NCBI GenBank assembly: GCA_030248135.1
Contig: JASANC010001184.1
Coordinates: 62,001-126,000, forward strand
Length of the DNA stretch: 64,000 nt
Source of the DNA: Theristus sp. LFF4_11
Lineage: Eukaryota > Nematoda > Chromadorea > Monhysterida > Xyalidae
Direction of reading: 5' to 3'
The notes beneath the pieces were generated by a model, which was not told the DNA's origin, made no database searches, and saw only the letters and a program-made list of their open reading frames with translations. Within the stretch, counting starts at the first letter, position 1, and each line of letters begins with the position of its first letter. Made by a program: the position numbers and the translations under genes. Positions 22,590 through 35,375 of this stretch are shown here, piece by piece.

Positions 22590-23844
22590 CTAAAGAGAAC
22601 CAGACAGACACCCAAAAGAGCTTGTCCTTGCCATGCTATTCGTTCTCGCTTGGAGGGAGGTCCGCGTTGCAAATGAATTCAGTTTCCGTTTTACGAATAA
22701 AATGTAAATACATTCAGCGCGTTTGTATGCAAGCGCATAATTGTGCATGCGCATGTGCACTGGAACCATTACAACATGTCCAGTCAAAACGCCATGTGCT
22801 AGCTGGCTGCTAATTTCCTAGTTTGAGCAGTTGATATTCTGACGGTTGACGCCAAAAGTAGACAAGAAAATCAATTATCGACATCTAGCGTAAGAATTAA
22901 AAAAAAATTAAAAAAAGCTTGCGAATCAAATTTATGAATCCATGGCAAAACGTAAAACGAAACGACTCGAAATGTTGGGAGTGTTGGATGAACTATAAAA
23001 AACTGAACTGGTCATCTCAAAATTGACTTTGAATGCAGCTTACTTGAATTAAACGACTGTGTGCGAACTACAATTTTTATGGGCTAAAAAATTATGGTTC
23101 TGAATCAATGTGATGCATCTCAGTAACAGAACAAAACGAATGATCCACGAAAATCAGTAACTGAAAAATTGCAATGGCACGAGAGTGCCAGGCACCGGAC
23201 GAGAAGAAGAAGCAAAGCCGCTGAAAATATTGAACAGAATTCGCGTATAAGATGACAACACGAATCATGGGGCATATCGCCAAACATATAAAACGGCTGT
23301 GTCTGTGTGCTGCTGCATAGCTGTAGTGGCATCACCACCAAAATCGTTGCTGCCCCGTGGGACCAATGTCTAAGAAGTCTGGGGCTTCTCGCAAACGAAC
23401 AGTCGAGATTGTGACGTTTGGTCGCCAAAGAAATGTGCAATGCCACTGTGCACGGATGCACGTATTCAGGCGCCTATCAGTCGCAAATCTGCTCAATTCT
23501 TGCCGCAAGCTTGCCTCGCTCAGTCCTCGGTAGCCTACCGTACGCCATGAGTCCGTTATTTCTGACCAACTCCCGCCTGGGGACTCCAATGTGCTTTCCT
23601 GAAGTTTTCACGCCAATGTGCAATTCAAAATGCAGCCCAACCACTAGTCCATCTGTATGTTTCGTCTCAGTCGACTTGAAATTGACTGACCGATCAACTA
23701 AGCAGACATCGCAAAAGCGTGCACAAGAAAAAGCAATCAAAGTTTTGAAGTGGTGTAAAATAGCGACCTCGGGCTTCAATCATTGAAAGCAGAAAGTTCT
23801 GAACAAAAAACGGTGTCATGGTTTTAGTCTGGCTCGCCAGCGTC

Positions 23845-24161
23845 ACGTCATAACTCCCCATGCGGGTAACTTATGTCGCCATAATTTCCCCGTATCCAAA
23901 ACAACGTTCTTATTGGGTGTGCAAGACTGGTTATTGTTGTGTTTTACAATTTTCAATTCGCACACACTGGTAACAAAGTTCTGTGGTTGATCTGAAACTT
24001 TACAAGCCTTCAAGTAAATGGTCGTGTCCAAACTTGAATTTGAGAAGACTTGATTTGAGAAGAGTTGTAAAGAACCCACAGGGAAGTTTATGATGAGGAC
24101 GGCGAAGTTATGATGACAAAACTCCCGTTCGGGAAAGTTACGAAACGTGATATTATGACGT
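23845..24161. mobile_element. possible inverted-repeat element (ACGTCATAA termini)
   Basis: ACGTCATAA at 23845 and TTATGACGT at 24153-24161 are inverted. Subterminal GGGTAACTT and AAAGTTAC words are also opposed, and the interior repeats short AAGTTATGATGA-type motifs. No coding content and no target duplication found. Confidence 0.4.
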
Positions 24162-27100
24162 GGGACCAAAAAAACTCGCCGGGACGCGCATGCTCGACAG
24201 CATTCTCAAAGTGAACTTGCATTATAACTGTTGTGCCGTTAACTGGCCACGGCCACACCCCACAGCAACCGCGTGTCCCACCGCGGCGACCACCGGGAAG
24301 GCGACAAATGTGTTTGCTGTGGCGTCTGAAGCAGTGGCTGGCTATACACTAGTTCCCCATGAGACAAAACGCTGGCCAAATACGGAAACCCATGTATACA
24401 TATTTCCTCATTTCTTAAACCGAGAGACAACACGAATATAATAGCAAAGAAAACTGTCAAGTGAACCAAATAAAGCTAGGGAAGAAAATATTTGGTGGTG
24501 CGCATTTATAAAAATACGATGGCACGGCAGCAGGAATATTGTAGCGAACACGGGGCGACGGTCGGTCAGGCGACGCAAGCACCCATTCATTCTGCCATCG
24601 TCCCGGTGGACTCGCGAGCATATTGAGAAAGCTCGTTACCACGCATGTCCATTTTAAAAAGAAAACCACGCGCTTCTGCGTTTCTTTCACGGACCACTAA
24701 AGGTGATCAATAATATTTCTGCGTTATTATCGAGGGACAGAAACGGCGAAATAGGATGAGGTGAGAAAAAAAACAGTTCGATGCCAAAATTATAAAACCC
24801 TGTCAAAACGGTTTTGGTGCTTGAGAAACAAAAAAAGCACCTGTTGACAAGCGCGATGACCAGTCAAGCAGAAACCTGAGCAATCCACACAAAAAGGTCC
24901 ATAACACTTTGAACTCGGTTTCATGAAAAAAACAAGAAGATATGAAATCGCTCATGTGAACTCGACTCATGTGGACAACCATAAACATCTAAAAAGGGAT
25001 ACCTTTTTCAGTGTTCAGATCAGATTCAAACGAACTATTTCATTTTTGCACCACAGATGAAAATTCAACAACACGCATAAATTGTCCCCCAAACGCAAAA
25101 ATGATGCGGCGACAAGGAAAATCAAATTAGCTGAAAAATCAATCAACCTTCACAGTGGTTGCACTCGCAACACAACACCGTCAAATTATTTTCTTTGCTC
25201 TATGTGGAAACTCGAAATCATGGCACGAGGAAACGAAACACGTTTTAAACCAAAGCAACACGCGCGGTTTCATTGAATCGGAGATTCTTCAGCGCTTTCT
25301 GAGAGTCTCAGACGCACACACACACAAACTGACCAAGAAATGGCATGACTTGAAAATGGAATCAAATTTACATCGAAAGCTACAGAGCACTTGGACAGTC
25401 ACCAAACGCGAAAGAATCAAACGCGGCCGCAGCGTTACATTCATCTACTTTCATGGCACACACACATTCTCGACGTGTCCCTTGAGAGGCGAGCGGATTC
25501 GGCGTTTTAGGCCCGCTGGTTGCTTTGAATTGGCGTCATCAATCACAGACGCATCGGCATTGCAAGAAACGCAGTGGTGCTACTATTGGAACAAACTTTT
25601 GTGGAAACACTTCAATCTACTAGCACTGATGCGAGCACTTTTAAAAGATCCCGTCTAAAATGTACGCCAGAAAAAGTTTGCCAGACTTACGCCGGAATGA
25701 TGCGTCATGAAGCAAAATACAGTATGAGCGGCAATGTTATTACGATTTTCAAAGATGCTGCTTTCATGTAAAATCGCTGTTTCATATCGCTATTTGAGCC
25801 ATGCTGCCAGCGATACTGCCATGTTGTCTGAACAAAACCGTACTTTTCATTGACCACAGCTTTCTTGCAGCAAAGCGTTTTTTACATGGTCGCCTTAAAA
25901 GGACGTCAGGCATACACAGACGCGATTGTTGACAAATAACTATTCAAACGCACATATAAAAAAATTCCGAAATCTCACCAAGTTTTGGAGTGAATCAACT
26001 CAGTTACCCGCTCAACACACCAACATCAAGAGCCAATATTTCCACATGGTTACATTTTATTAGTAGGTATATTTTTTGTTGTCCAATCCATTGAAATCTA
26101 TAAAATCCATACACTCCGAAAAAGCGTCTAAGCTCCACAAACCTCTGATTAAGCAATGTGATGAATTGGGTGAATCGTTTTGAATTTAGAATCGCATGAT
26201 CGTAACGCAATTATTTTGACGTTGAAAGAACTGCCGTTTGGTAGGTTTTTTTTAAAAATAGCACTATTTGAAGGTCAATGTTTTTATTGCGACGTGGTGC
26301 AGTGTAACATTGATGCGTTACGCCCGTATTATCATGGCTTCGATGAGCAGGCCATTTGCCCTGCCAGTCTGAAACAAATTGAAATGCTAAAAGTGTTTTG
26401 AAATATTATTCACTTTCAGTCTTGTCGGCGTCTGTTTGCAAACCACACTGTATGTCCGTGAAACACGCAAAAAAAACATCAAAGAGATATGCGAACGAAA
26501 AATGATAACAATTACATGCGATGACAGACAGTGTCTTCTTTGAAAGAGCCAAAAACATCGATAAATATTGCGCTCACTCAGTTCGGTGTGTACTCGTGTA
26601 AACGCACCACTATAGCTTCCTCTTCATCATTGTGGGGCGCGTAAAAAACGAGTGGCTTGCAAGCGTGCTTGTTTCAACTACACAGCGACAGGAATTCTGT
26701 GGAACATTTTCCGCAATATTTCCAGATACACAATTTGTGTGGTACACCTATTTTTGACCAGAAGCTGAAAAGGCTCAAAGCAAATGGCTCTGTGGGTATG
26801 TAAACCGGTGAGCGTTGGTTGACTGAGTTGACTTTCAGTCAGACGCTGTGAACCAAAAACTATGAAGCGAATACGTTGCACTAAAACACAACTCTCTACC
26901 ACAACACACCGAAGCTGAGAAGATCACAGCAGCCAGCGTCAAAAGAAACGCAAAAACGCAACCAAAACAGACACACAACGTGCAGCAATCGTAAAAAAGA
27001 TATTATGAAGCGCAGAAGAAGCCAATATATTCGCTAGTGTACACATTCAGTAGCCAGCGTATTTTTCCAGCACAAGCAAGCTGCAAAGCATCTGGAGTAA

Positions 27101-30100
27101 CAACACTGCAAAATCTGTGTATCGTAAAACGAGTTAGCTGTCGCCACGTAGAAACAACACCACACAAAAACTTTCAGCCTCACAGACGGCCTATAGCTCC
27201 TTTTGAGTTTTGATGTCCCGAAACAAAGCGAGAGCAACACACGGGGACCTCAACATGAACTTTGCGCTTCGACGCACAGCTGTGAGCCACGCATCCCCTG
27301 TGCTGCTGGACACGGCCTTGCGCCCAAAATCGCTATCCACTGCTGCTGTCAACAAAACAATGAAAAAAACAGCCACAGAGTGTAAAGCTTCAGCGCAGAA
27401 AAAACCGCGATACACAACAAATCGGGTGGTTGTTTTTTCCTGCTTGTACTCTGTGAAGCAGATATTTTATCGAAAATGTGAACTGAAAATGTTCGGCGCT
27501 CATCGTGAAAGGGAAGGCAGATTGTTCGTTCGAAGGTGCCTCTACGGGCGTTCAATATCGCACATAAGCCGACCACAAAAACGGCAAGCGAACTGCGTCG
27601 GCAGCTGTTATTTCCACATCAAATCCAATCCAACGTCGCTTGCGCTCTCTCTGCCTGCTAAACGAGAGATTTATATGGAACGAAACAGAAATTTAAAAAA
27701 TGAAAACGTTTTCCGGATAGAAGAAAAATTCAAGTGCACTGAACATGGTCAAACAACACCGTCTGTATTGTCTGTCTCAAGATAAATACACCTTTTCACT
27801 TTCTACTTTAGAAGCATAGAAAAATTTAGCTTCAGTAAAGCGATGACGCGATGACTCAAGACCAGTGGAATCCGAGTCTTGACAACAATGAGACCAAAGA
27901 AAAAATGCAGTCGATAAATGTATGCAACAGGCAGACATGCAATGCTAACAAGCACAAAACAGCCTGAATATTTAATGGCAAAAGAAGCCAAAACATACGA
28001 ACAAGCAATGAGTAGACACGTATTGATGTTACTCTATTGTGACAGTCGTGTTTGGTGAAAATCCGCTCAGAAAAATAATCTCACGAAGTGGCCAAGGCTG
28101 GAATCTAAATTAAGAGCGCTCGCTTACTGCTCCGATTAAGTAGTCGATTTTCGAATTCTGAACCCAACTGTGACATTTAATGTGAACAAACAAAACGGGA
28201 CTTTTTGCCAGTCAAAGTGGTCTCACTATACATACGCTTTCAGAACGAGACAAAAGACAACGTGCCATTGAGAGCAAGTCCATTCGCTCGTTAGTGCAGC
28301 AGCGCCTGTGCAACCATTGACTGACTCAGCCACTCAGAGTAATATCTGATATCTTACTACGCACACAAGGCCGGACATAAAATCTCTGTACTAAAATACT
28401 ACACAACGCAAAACGCTGCATGTATGAATTAAAACGTAAAATATTTGAGCAGAAACGACAGAAACGTTTGGATAAACAGAAGCTAAGTGTTGTAGAGCCA
28501 AGAATGAAAATCCACGCAAGAAGTCAGCAGTCTACTTTCAGCATATCTTGTTTGTTTCGTACTTTTCGCGTTTGTTGACAAACACTGTCTTGTTACTAGT
28601 TGGCTTCTGATTCTGCAACTGAAGCACAAAAACGAAATATGCTCGCATTATTATGATCACATCCATCCATTCTTCATCTCAAACGCACGCTTTACATTTT
28701 TTCTATCAAATACACATCGCACGGCGGCAGTCTGCTTGCTGGTGTAATTTATTTCATGTAAATGAATTGAATATTTGAGGGCTCCAATTGACATGGCGCA
28801 GAAGAACAATGGGAAAAAGCAACAATATATTGCGATTGCAGACGTAAAACATTTTGCCAGCTTTGTCTTCATGAAAGAAAACACAGTAAAACGCGTCGAG
28901 TTTTTAAAGGCGACCATTAGCGAATATAACTGGACTGGCACGTCGTAGCTGCGTAGTGATCAATCTAAACTATGAGCCGACGGAGACCATGTGCAAACCA
29001 CCGCCACACACACAATGCCCCAGACTGGTCGTGTGCACATCGATCGTGTATCGTCTGCTCTTTAGGCATAACTCTAAAAAAACTGTACTGTCGAGAAGAC
29101 AGAAAATCAGAAAGCAACCAATCCGACAACAAATGTGAAACGTTCAAAAGCAACTACCAGCGACAGCAACAACAAAAGTAGACACACACACAATTTGGCG
29201 CCGGGCATGTGCATGCAACGTGCACAAAACGCATGGGCGAATGGAACCAACGAGAAATGAGAAAAGGAAGGAGCACACTGAGCGAGTCTGAAAGTGTACC
29301 ACCAAAAGCCTTTGCTTTGGCAGACTTTAGATAGATATAGTCACAAGACGTGAATTCAGAAATAGAGAAATTGAGAGAGATCGAAACAGCACAATCAAGC
29401 TCAAGCTGGCGCGCGCCAGTGCAGCGAAGCACAAACGGGCTGATGATGTTGCTTACGCTTACGCTTGCTGTGTGTAAGCGCACACCATGAACAACCGAGT
29501 GTATCACTGTGGTCAGTTTATAAACGGCCGCACATCGTGCAAAGGCTGTACTCCAACCAGCACTATTGCCATTTGCCCAATAGCGCTCTATTGTTGTCAT
29601 GAAATGGACACGCAGCTTTTTGCACAGGCGAAATGCAAGGCGGCTAAACGATGCGACCGACGAGGCACCACCAAGAAGAGCACGGCACCGATTGGGTGTA
29701 ACGAGACGAGCGTTGCTGAATTCCAGTGTGCCTGCTCTGTGTTTCTTTGTTGTACCGGCTCGGCTACTCACACTTCTCATGAATGCGAATCATGCAGCTA
29801 CAAATGAACAAAAAATTTAATTGAACAGCGCACATACAACTTGGTTCGGCAATCGCCTAAACGCAGGTTTTTTTCCGGCGGATTTTGGCAAGCATGTAAC
29901 ACTGAAGATCAAATGAAACGTGTGACTCTGGAGTTCTGACCTGATTGAATTGTATTGAAAGGCGTAAAAATTACAAAATATGCATAATATCACAAGCATA
30001 ATTCTAAGTGTAATTTATCAAACCATTGAGCTTCTTAAAATAACACCAAGGTCCAAGAATCGGTAAAAGGTCTTTGAATTTTTTAAGGCAAAAATGAGTT

Positions 30101-30671
30101 TCAAGATCCAAAAACACGTTTGAGGAATGACGACAACACAACGAAAATGGTGTACCAACAAAAGTCGGGCACAAAATATTGTCAACATCGCTAAATCTGA
30201 TCAAGAGCCAACCAAGAATCAGAACGTTTGTTGAAGGTCTGCACACGCTACGCTGGAGCTGTGCAATAATTCAGACTTCACTTCACGCAAGTTGTGCAAC
30301 TTAATATACAACTCTTTATTGTACAAATACACTGAAACATCAGTGTCAGTTTTTAGGGCATGGTGCTTTCATTCGGTCGCACACAAGTGGCAAGCACACG
30401 AATGACACAGCCATTCAGCAATTCACGGCAACGGACAACTGTCAATGATTGAAATAACAAAGCATGACTCACAATCGAGCCACCGGTCGCCAACAGTCAC
30501 TGATCGATGTTGTTGATGATTGACTGCAGTCGCCTGACTTCTGCGCAGAAAATCAAACCTGCAGACTGCGGAAGAATGTGCTGCAGACAACAGCGCACAT
30601 GCCAAAAGTAATCTGGTGTCGAGAAAAACGACTTTCATGAATACAAAATTGGACTTGAAAACGTTGAAACG

Positions 30672-30677
30672 TTTATT
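30672..30677 (-). terminator. candidate PRPF31 poly(A) signal AATAAA
   Basis: TTTATT on the plus strand, about 165 nt downstream of the PRPF31 stop codon, is the first canonical AATAAA on the transcribed strand. Confidence 0.5.
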
Positions 30678-30840
30678 GCGTATCATTGCCAAATGAGAAC
30701 AATCTTTTTTACAATGGAATAGTGCGAACCGAACACCACACACACACACACATACACAACAAAAAGTCACTAGAAAGTCAGCAACAGAAACAAATGACCA
30801 GCAATCAGATCTTGTCCGATAACAACAACAACGCAGCTGA

Positions 30841-33800
30841 TTATTTGGTGACTTTCATGAAGCCAGCAGTGGAGCCGAAGTACTTTGCGTTTGCATCAGC
30901 GACGCGTTGCGCAGCGTTCGCCTGCGGGTTCACAATTTCGAGTCCCTGCACGGGCGTGAACGTGACACTGCTCGCAGTGCCGGCGGTGCCCGTGCTTTGG
31001 CCCATGCGACTGCGCACGCCCATGCCCGTGCCACCACCGGCTGCCGTGACACTTGCCGTGCTAGTGCCCGTGCCACTGAGTGCCTGTTGCTTCTGCAGCT
31101 GTTTCTGTAGCATCTTAGACATACGCACACGACTCTTCTGGTCGACTTGCGGCGCTCTGCGAAACAAAAAAGTGTTTGTGGGAGTGGAAAACCGTTCTAG
31201 AGCAATTCATCATCCAGGTTGTGCAATTTCTGGGTGTTGTTGACTGTGAAATGAATAAATCATAGCAATCAGTAAGACCCACGCAACCTTCAAAGCATTC
31301 GACACATACAAACGCAACACATGGAATGAGCCGTTCACAGACAAACTCCATTCTCGACTGCAACAAGCTCGACAAATGGCCAGCAGCACCAAAAAGCCAC
31401 CTGAGCGCGCCGCCGACGCCGCCAGTGGCCTTCAGCTGGCCCCTTGTGAAGCCAGCGCCGATCTGTTCAATGTCCTCCTCGACCTCGGCGAACGTCACCC
31501 GGTTTGCTTTCTTGCGCAGCTCGGTCATCCCGAGACGCTCCTTCATTTTACGCAGACGTCGACCGCCGCGCTTCTTGCTGACGCCGTCGATCGGCTTCGG
31601 CAGCGGCTTGATCTGACAAAAAAACGAACGGAGATGGACGAGAAAAAAGAAAACCGTTTCATGGATTTTGTGCATTTTTCTCGAGTAAAGTTCTTTTTTT
31701 GGGACCTCTCCTGGAGCAGTCGCAAGTTCAGTGCCAGGCGATTGCATCGTCATTGCATTCGAAAAGCACAAAACACTGAACAGTCTGAAACATTCGAACA
31801 TCGCAGTGTTTCCAACATCAACGAGACTGCATTCGCACCAAGCAGCAAGTAAGCCCGCCCAGTTGCCCACCAACACCAAGCAGTCAGCATTCAGCAACGT
31901 TCGTAAGAACGGACCGCTTTCGGCGGCGGCGGCTCCAGCCATTTCTCGAACTTTGCCTCGATCTCGTCGAACAGCTTCCTGCCGACGGCGCCGTCGCGTG
32001 CGGAGTGCGTCGCATCCACGCGAGCCACCAACGCCGTTTTGCCAGCGAGCAAGCGCGCTGCTCTACGCCGAAGATCGGCTGGCAGCTGCTGCACGAACTG
32101 CGTGTAGTAGATGTAGCCGGTGTGTGGCAGCACTGCGCTGCTGCTGGAAACAAACAAACGCAAACTGGAGAGCATTGTGCGCTGCTTGCTCGGCACACTT
32201 TCAGACAAGCGCCTCCGCGGCATAACAGTGCCTGTGGCATGTTGGAGCACTTGCTGCGACGAACACAGTGACCATTGATGGACTGCATTTCGCTGACCTG
32301 AATCCAGCGAGCGTGCGTCGCTGTGCGCCGAGCACGAGCACATTGCACGCAGGCATCTTCGCCAGCTGCGACAGACCGCCGGCGTGACCCATCAGCATTG
32401 CCGCTGTGCCTGAATCAGGCAAAACGTGAACGCAGTTCAAAACGGTATGTTCACGAATTCGAATTCATTAGTCAACAAATAAAAAAATCAGTGCACCAAT
32501 CAGCCGGTTAACACTAAGAACAATAAATACCTGAACACATTTTTGTCGAAATTATGTATTGTTCAAAGTTGTTTAAAGTTGACCAGAATTTTACAAAAAA
32601 ATAGCCGACGTACGATAACAAGCAGCGAGCACAGAACCGACCGGATCCGATCAATGCGGACATGTTCGGCGCAATGAACGACATTCGCTGCTCGACAAAC
32701 TGGAAGATGTTCATCTTCGCCTTGTGCAACTCGGCGGCCACGTCGCACGCCTCGAACACTGCCGCCAGCTCGTCAGCAGCCAGCGGTTGGCCCTGCGTGG
32801 TGGAGGCCGTCACGGAGACGACGATCACGGTGGCCGGCAGGAGGATGCGGCCGAGTGCCTCGCGGTTTTGACCCTGCAACGTGGCGCAGCGGACGCAAGC
32901 AATGATGGACATGCACAGACGCTAGGTAGACCCACTCGACTATCAGCTCACAGTGCCAACGGTTTATTGACGAGCAATGAGCAACGCTGTTAAAACCAAG
33001 CTCAATCAGTCAGTTGAGCTTCATCAGAGCATAATACTTGCAATCGGGACACACACACCTTAGTGAGAATGTCATTGCCCAGCTCCTTGACACAGGTCAA
33101 GTATTCGAGTGGCGACGGCACCAGCGATTCCAGCTCCGGGAATCGCTTCGCGTATTTATCGCGCACGAACTTGTGGATGACGTTCAGTTCGTTGTCGATC
33201 TCAACAGCGAGCTTGTTCACGTCCACGATCAGCTTATATTCGGGGTCAGCCTCGACGGGGCCGCAGACTGCCTCTGTGCGCGGATTAGCGACACCTGCAC
33301 ATGTTCACAAAATTAAAACGCGCATCATGCAAATGCAGTCAGTAGCGATACATGCACATGTAGAACATTGAACCAATCAACTACAGTGACAGTCGGACTG
33401 CAAATCATAGGCAATGAGCTAATTCAGCTCGCCGATTGGCGCAAAGCATCTCGACGCAGCCAACGCTGATGTCAAACAGCACGGTTTCTGCAGCTGAGCA
33501 TGCTCGCAGTGTCTGAGTGGCCACCAACGAGCAACCTGCATCAATTTTGGCCATCAGCTGTTTGTAGTGCGCCCCGTCCTTCAGTCTCGCCACGCTGGCC
33601 ACCCTCTCGTACGAGCTCGTCTCATCGATTGCGTGCGTTTCCTCAGTCACTTCTTCGATCTCATCATCATCCACCATCATGCCATCAAATTCGCCTATGA
33701 AGATAAAAGTAATGCAAAACACTGAACTGACAACACTGAAGCAACTGAGCGATAAAAAGTGCCAGTTGTTTTGAAAAAGCAACAATGCTCAAGTGCACAC

Positions 33801-33876
33801 CTGCTTCCTCGTCTGCTGCATCTCCTTCGTCGCCGCCCCCTTCCAAATCTGCCAGTAATTCGTCCGCCAGCGACAT
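30841..33876 (-). CDS. PRPF31: PRPF31, U4/U6 snRNP protein Prp31, 8 exons, 523 aa
   Basis: Prp31 bridges the 15.5K protein and U4 snRNA and is needed to assemble the U4/U6-U5 tri-snRNP in the nucleus. Exons: 33801-33876, 33536-33694, 33059-33294, 32642-32873, 32298-32409, 31915-32143, 31401-31612, 30841-31156; all introns GT-AG, frame continuous, stop TAA at 30841. The start MSLADELLADLE is the family's own N-terminus. In order: acidic N-terminus; NOSIC-type segment (KLAVEIDNELNVIHKFVRDK, KRFPELESLV); Nop domain (ATVIVVSVTASTTQGQ, MSFIAPNMSALIG, AGGLSQLAKMPACN, VLPHTGYIY); the basic nuclear-localisation stretch KKRGGRRLRKMKERLG; and the C-terminal region ending TPVQGLEIVNPQA. Human PRPF31 is 499 aa, so length fits. 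A Gly/Thr/Ala-rich segment in the last exon is expanded. Talin lies downstream and ariadne-1 upstream, both same strand but too far for an operon. Confidence 0.96.
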
Positions 33877-35321
33877 TGCACTGTTGGTTCAATCAGGTTT
33901 TGATCTTTCGGGCTGCTTCTGACAATCACTTTGGTTGCTTCCAACTCTCACGATTGAAGCAATTAGCTTTGTGATCTCTAAACAAAAGCGCAAATTGTTA
34001 CATTCTCACAGGCGGGAGAACATGGACAATGACAGTATCGAAATAGCAGAATTTCCGATACGTGAAAGCACAAAACAGTAAACCATTGCTGAGCCCAACA
34101 ACCACAATTTAGCAACCCAAATTTTATTCACATAACTGCAGCCAAAACGCTCACATTGAATACTGTACATTGTGATTCCACCTGCTTGAACCACAGATCT
34201 GATGGGTCACATTCAGCGACAAAAGCAGTGCAGTGCACCATACGTCCCTACCACACACAAAAACAGCCAGCAAAGACCAAATCAAATTTTGTACATACCA
34301 GTGGCCTTGTGTTTATGGGAGTGGTAATTCGTAGAAAAGTACACCAATCACAACGAAATACGAAATACAAAACTTGTACATTAAAAATATGTGAACTGAT
34401 TTTTACGTCAACCCCAAATCATAAAGACAATCGTGAAAGAAAACGTGGCTGAAATCCAGTACAGATGAGACAAGACGAAAAAAGACAATCAGTGATCAAA
34501 ATAATTGCCAAATCATTCCGATCGACTGGCTTCCGGTGCTCATTAATTCCACAGAACAGAAAGAATGTAAAGTTAAACAATAACACTATTGAACCGTTGT
34601 TTTTTTGAAGCCACACAGGTGTGCTGGCTGATCAAAAAATTGACTATCTTACGCGCAGGAAACAAAAAAGTGACGATGTTGATAACAATGAGTAGACTAG
34701 GTTCCCTTCAGCAAAAAGCATCATGGCTTCATCGTTCGAGAGATTACAGAAGTTTGAAATTTATTGAAAGCGTCGCATCGAAGCAATGATAGCTACAATG
34801 CGGCGCATCATTTGTAAGCACAGACTGAAATGAACGCAGAATCAGTGGCAGCAAGTCAGTACACAGTCACAGGGGTCACCGATGCGATCTCAATAGTGCA
34901 CTTGCACCTTGTAATAAAATACAGCGTTTTTCATCTCCATTGTTTTCCATTGGCATTCACATGTTTGCTCGGAATAAACTTTGGATTTTTAAAAACAAAT
35001 GAACAAAATGTTTTCTGTGGCACGCGGATAGAAATACGTATTTTAGGCTTTAGACAAACTGTACAGAAGTCGAGCAAGGAGGGGCACTAACAAGAACAAA
35101 ATACATTTAAAAAAACATGAGAATATGTCGACTGAATTGACTGCTGCATGTGCGTGCATTGATCACTCAGTCATTGCATGCGAAATAAAAGAAAAACAAG
35201 CCAAATGAGAAAGAAAGCTTGATAATAGCATAGATAGACCACCGGACACCCAAACGACTAAATAAAATGCAAAACGGCAAAAATGGTCAAAATGGACAAT
35301 CAGTACGTTTGCAGGAATTTG
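33877..35321. other. 1.4-kb spacer between ariadne-1 and PRPF31
   Basis: AT-rich, with no coding, RNA or repeat signal I can support. It must hold the PRPF31 promoter; I see no clear TATA box or initiator. Confidence 0.5.
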
Positions 35322-35327
35322 TTTAAT
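35322..35327 (-). terminator. candidate ariadne-1 poly(A) signal ATTAAA
   Basis: TTTAAT on the plus strand, about 50 nt past the ariadne-1 stop, is the common ATTAAA variant on the transcribed strand. Confidence 0.4.
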
Positions 35328-35375
35328 GCGATAACTGGAGTTCACTGTTGAGTTGACTCTTGAGAAAGGTTTTTT

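Larger units (their letters stand above)
20906..30671. other. 10-kb stretch without a recognisable gene
   Basis: This lies between the talin 5' end and the PRPF31 3' end, both minus strand, so it should contain the talin promoter and perhaps a distant leader exon. It is AT-rich. Scattered GC-richer patches (about 23330-23780, 24170-24390, 27190-27330, 29400-29780) have ORFs up to 208 codons on either strand, but none shows a domain, paired splice sites or family resemblance. Exceptions are listed separately: a tRNA-derived fragment near 21.6 kb, an exon-like patch at 22.5 kb and an inverted-repeat element at 23.8-24.2 kb. Confidence 0.5.

Noticed and set aside
23332..23786. Overlapping ORFs on both strands that might be a decayed retroelement gag
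   Set aside because: Coding-like words are present but no diagnostic motif; cannot be assigned.
27210..27785. 191-codon plus-strand ORF
   Set aside because: No domain, biased composition and no splice context; length alone is not enough in this sequence.
29154..29780. 208-codon minus-strand ORF
   Set aside because: No recognisable family and no supporting signals; left as unexplained open sequence.
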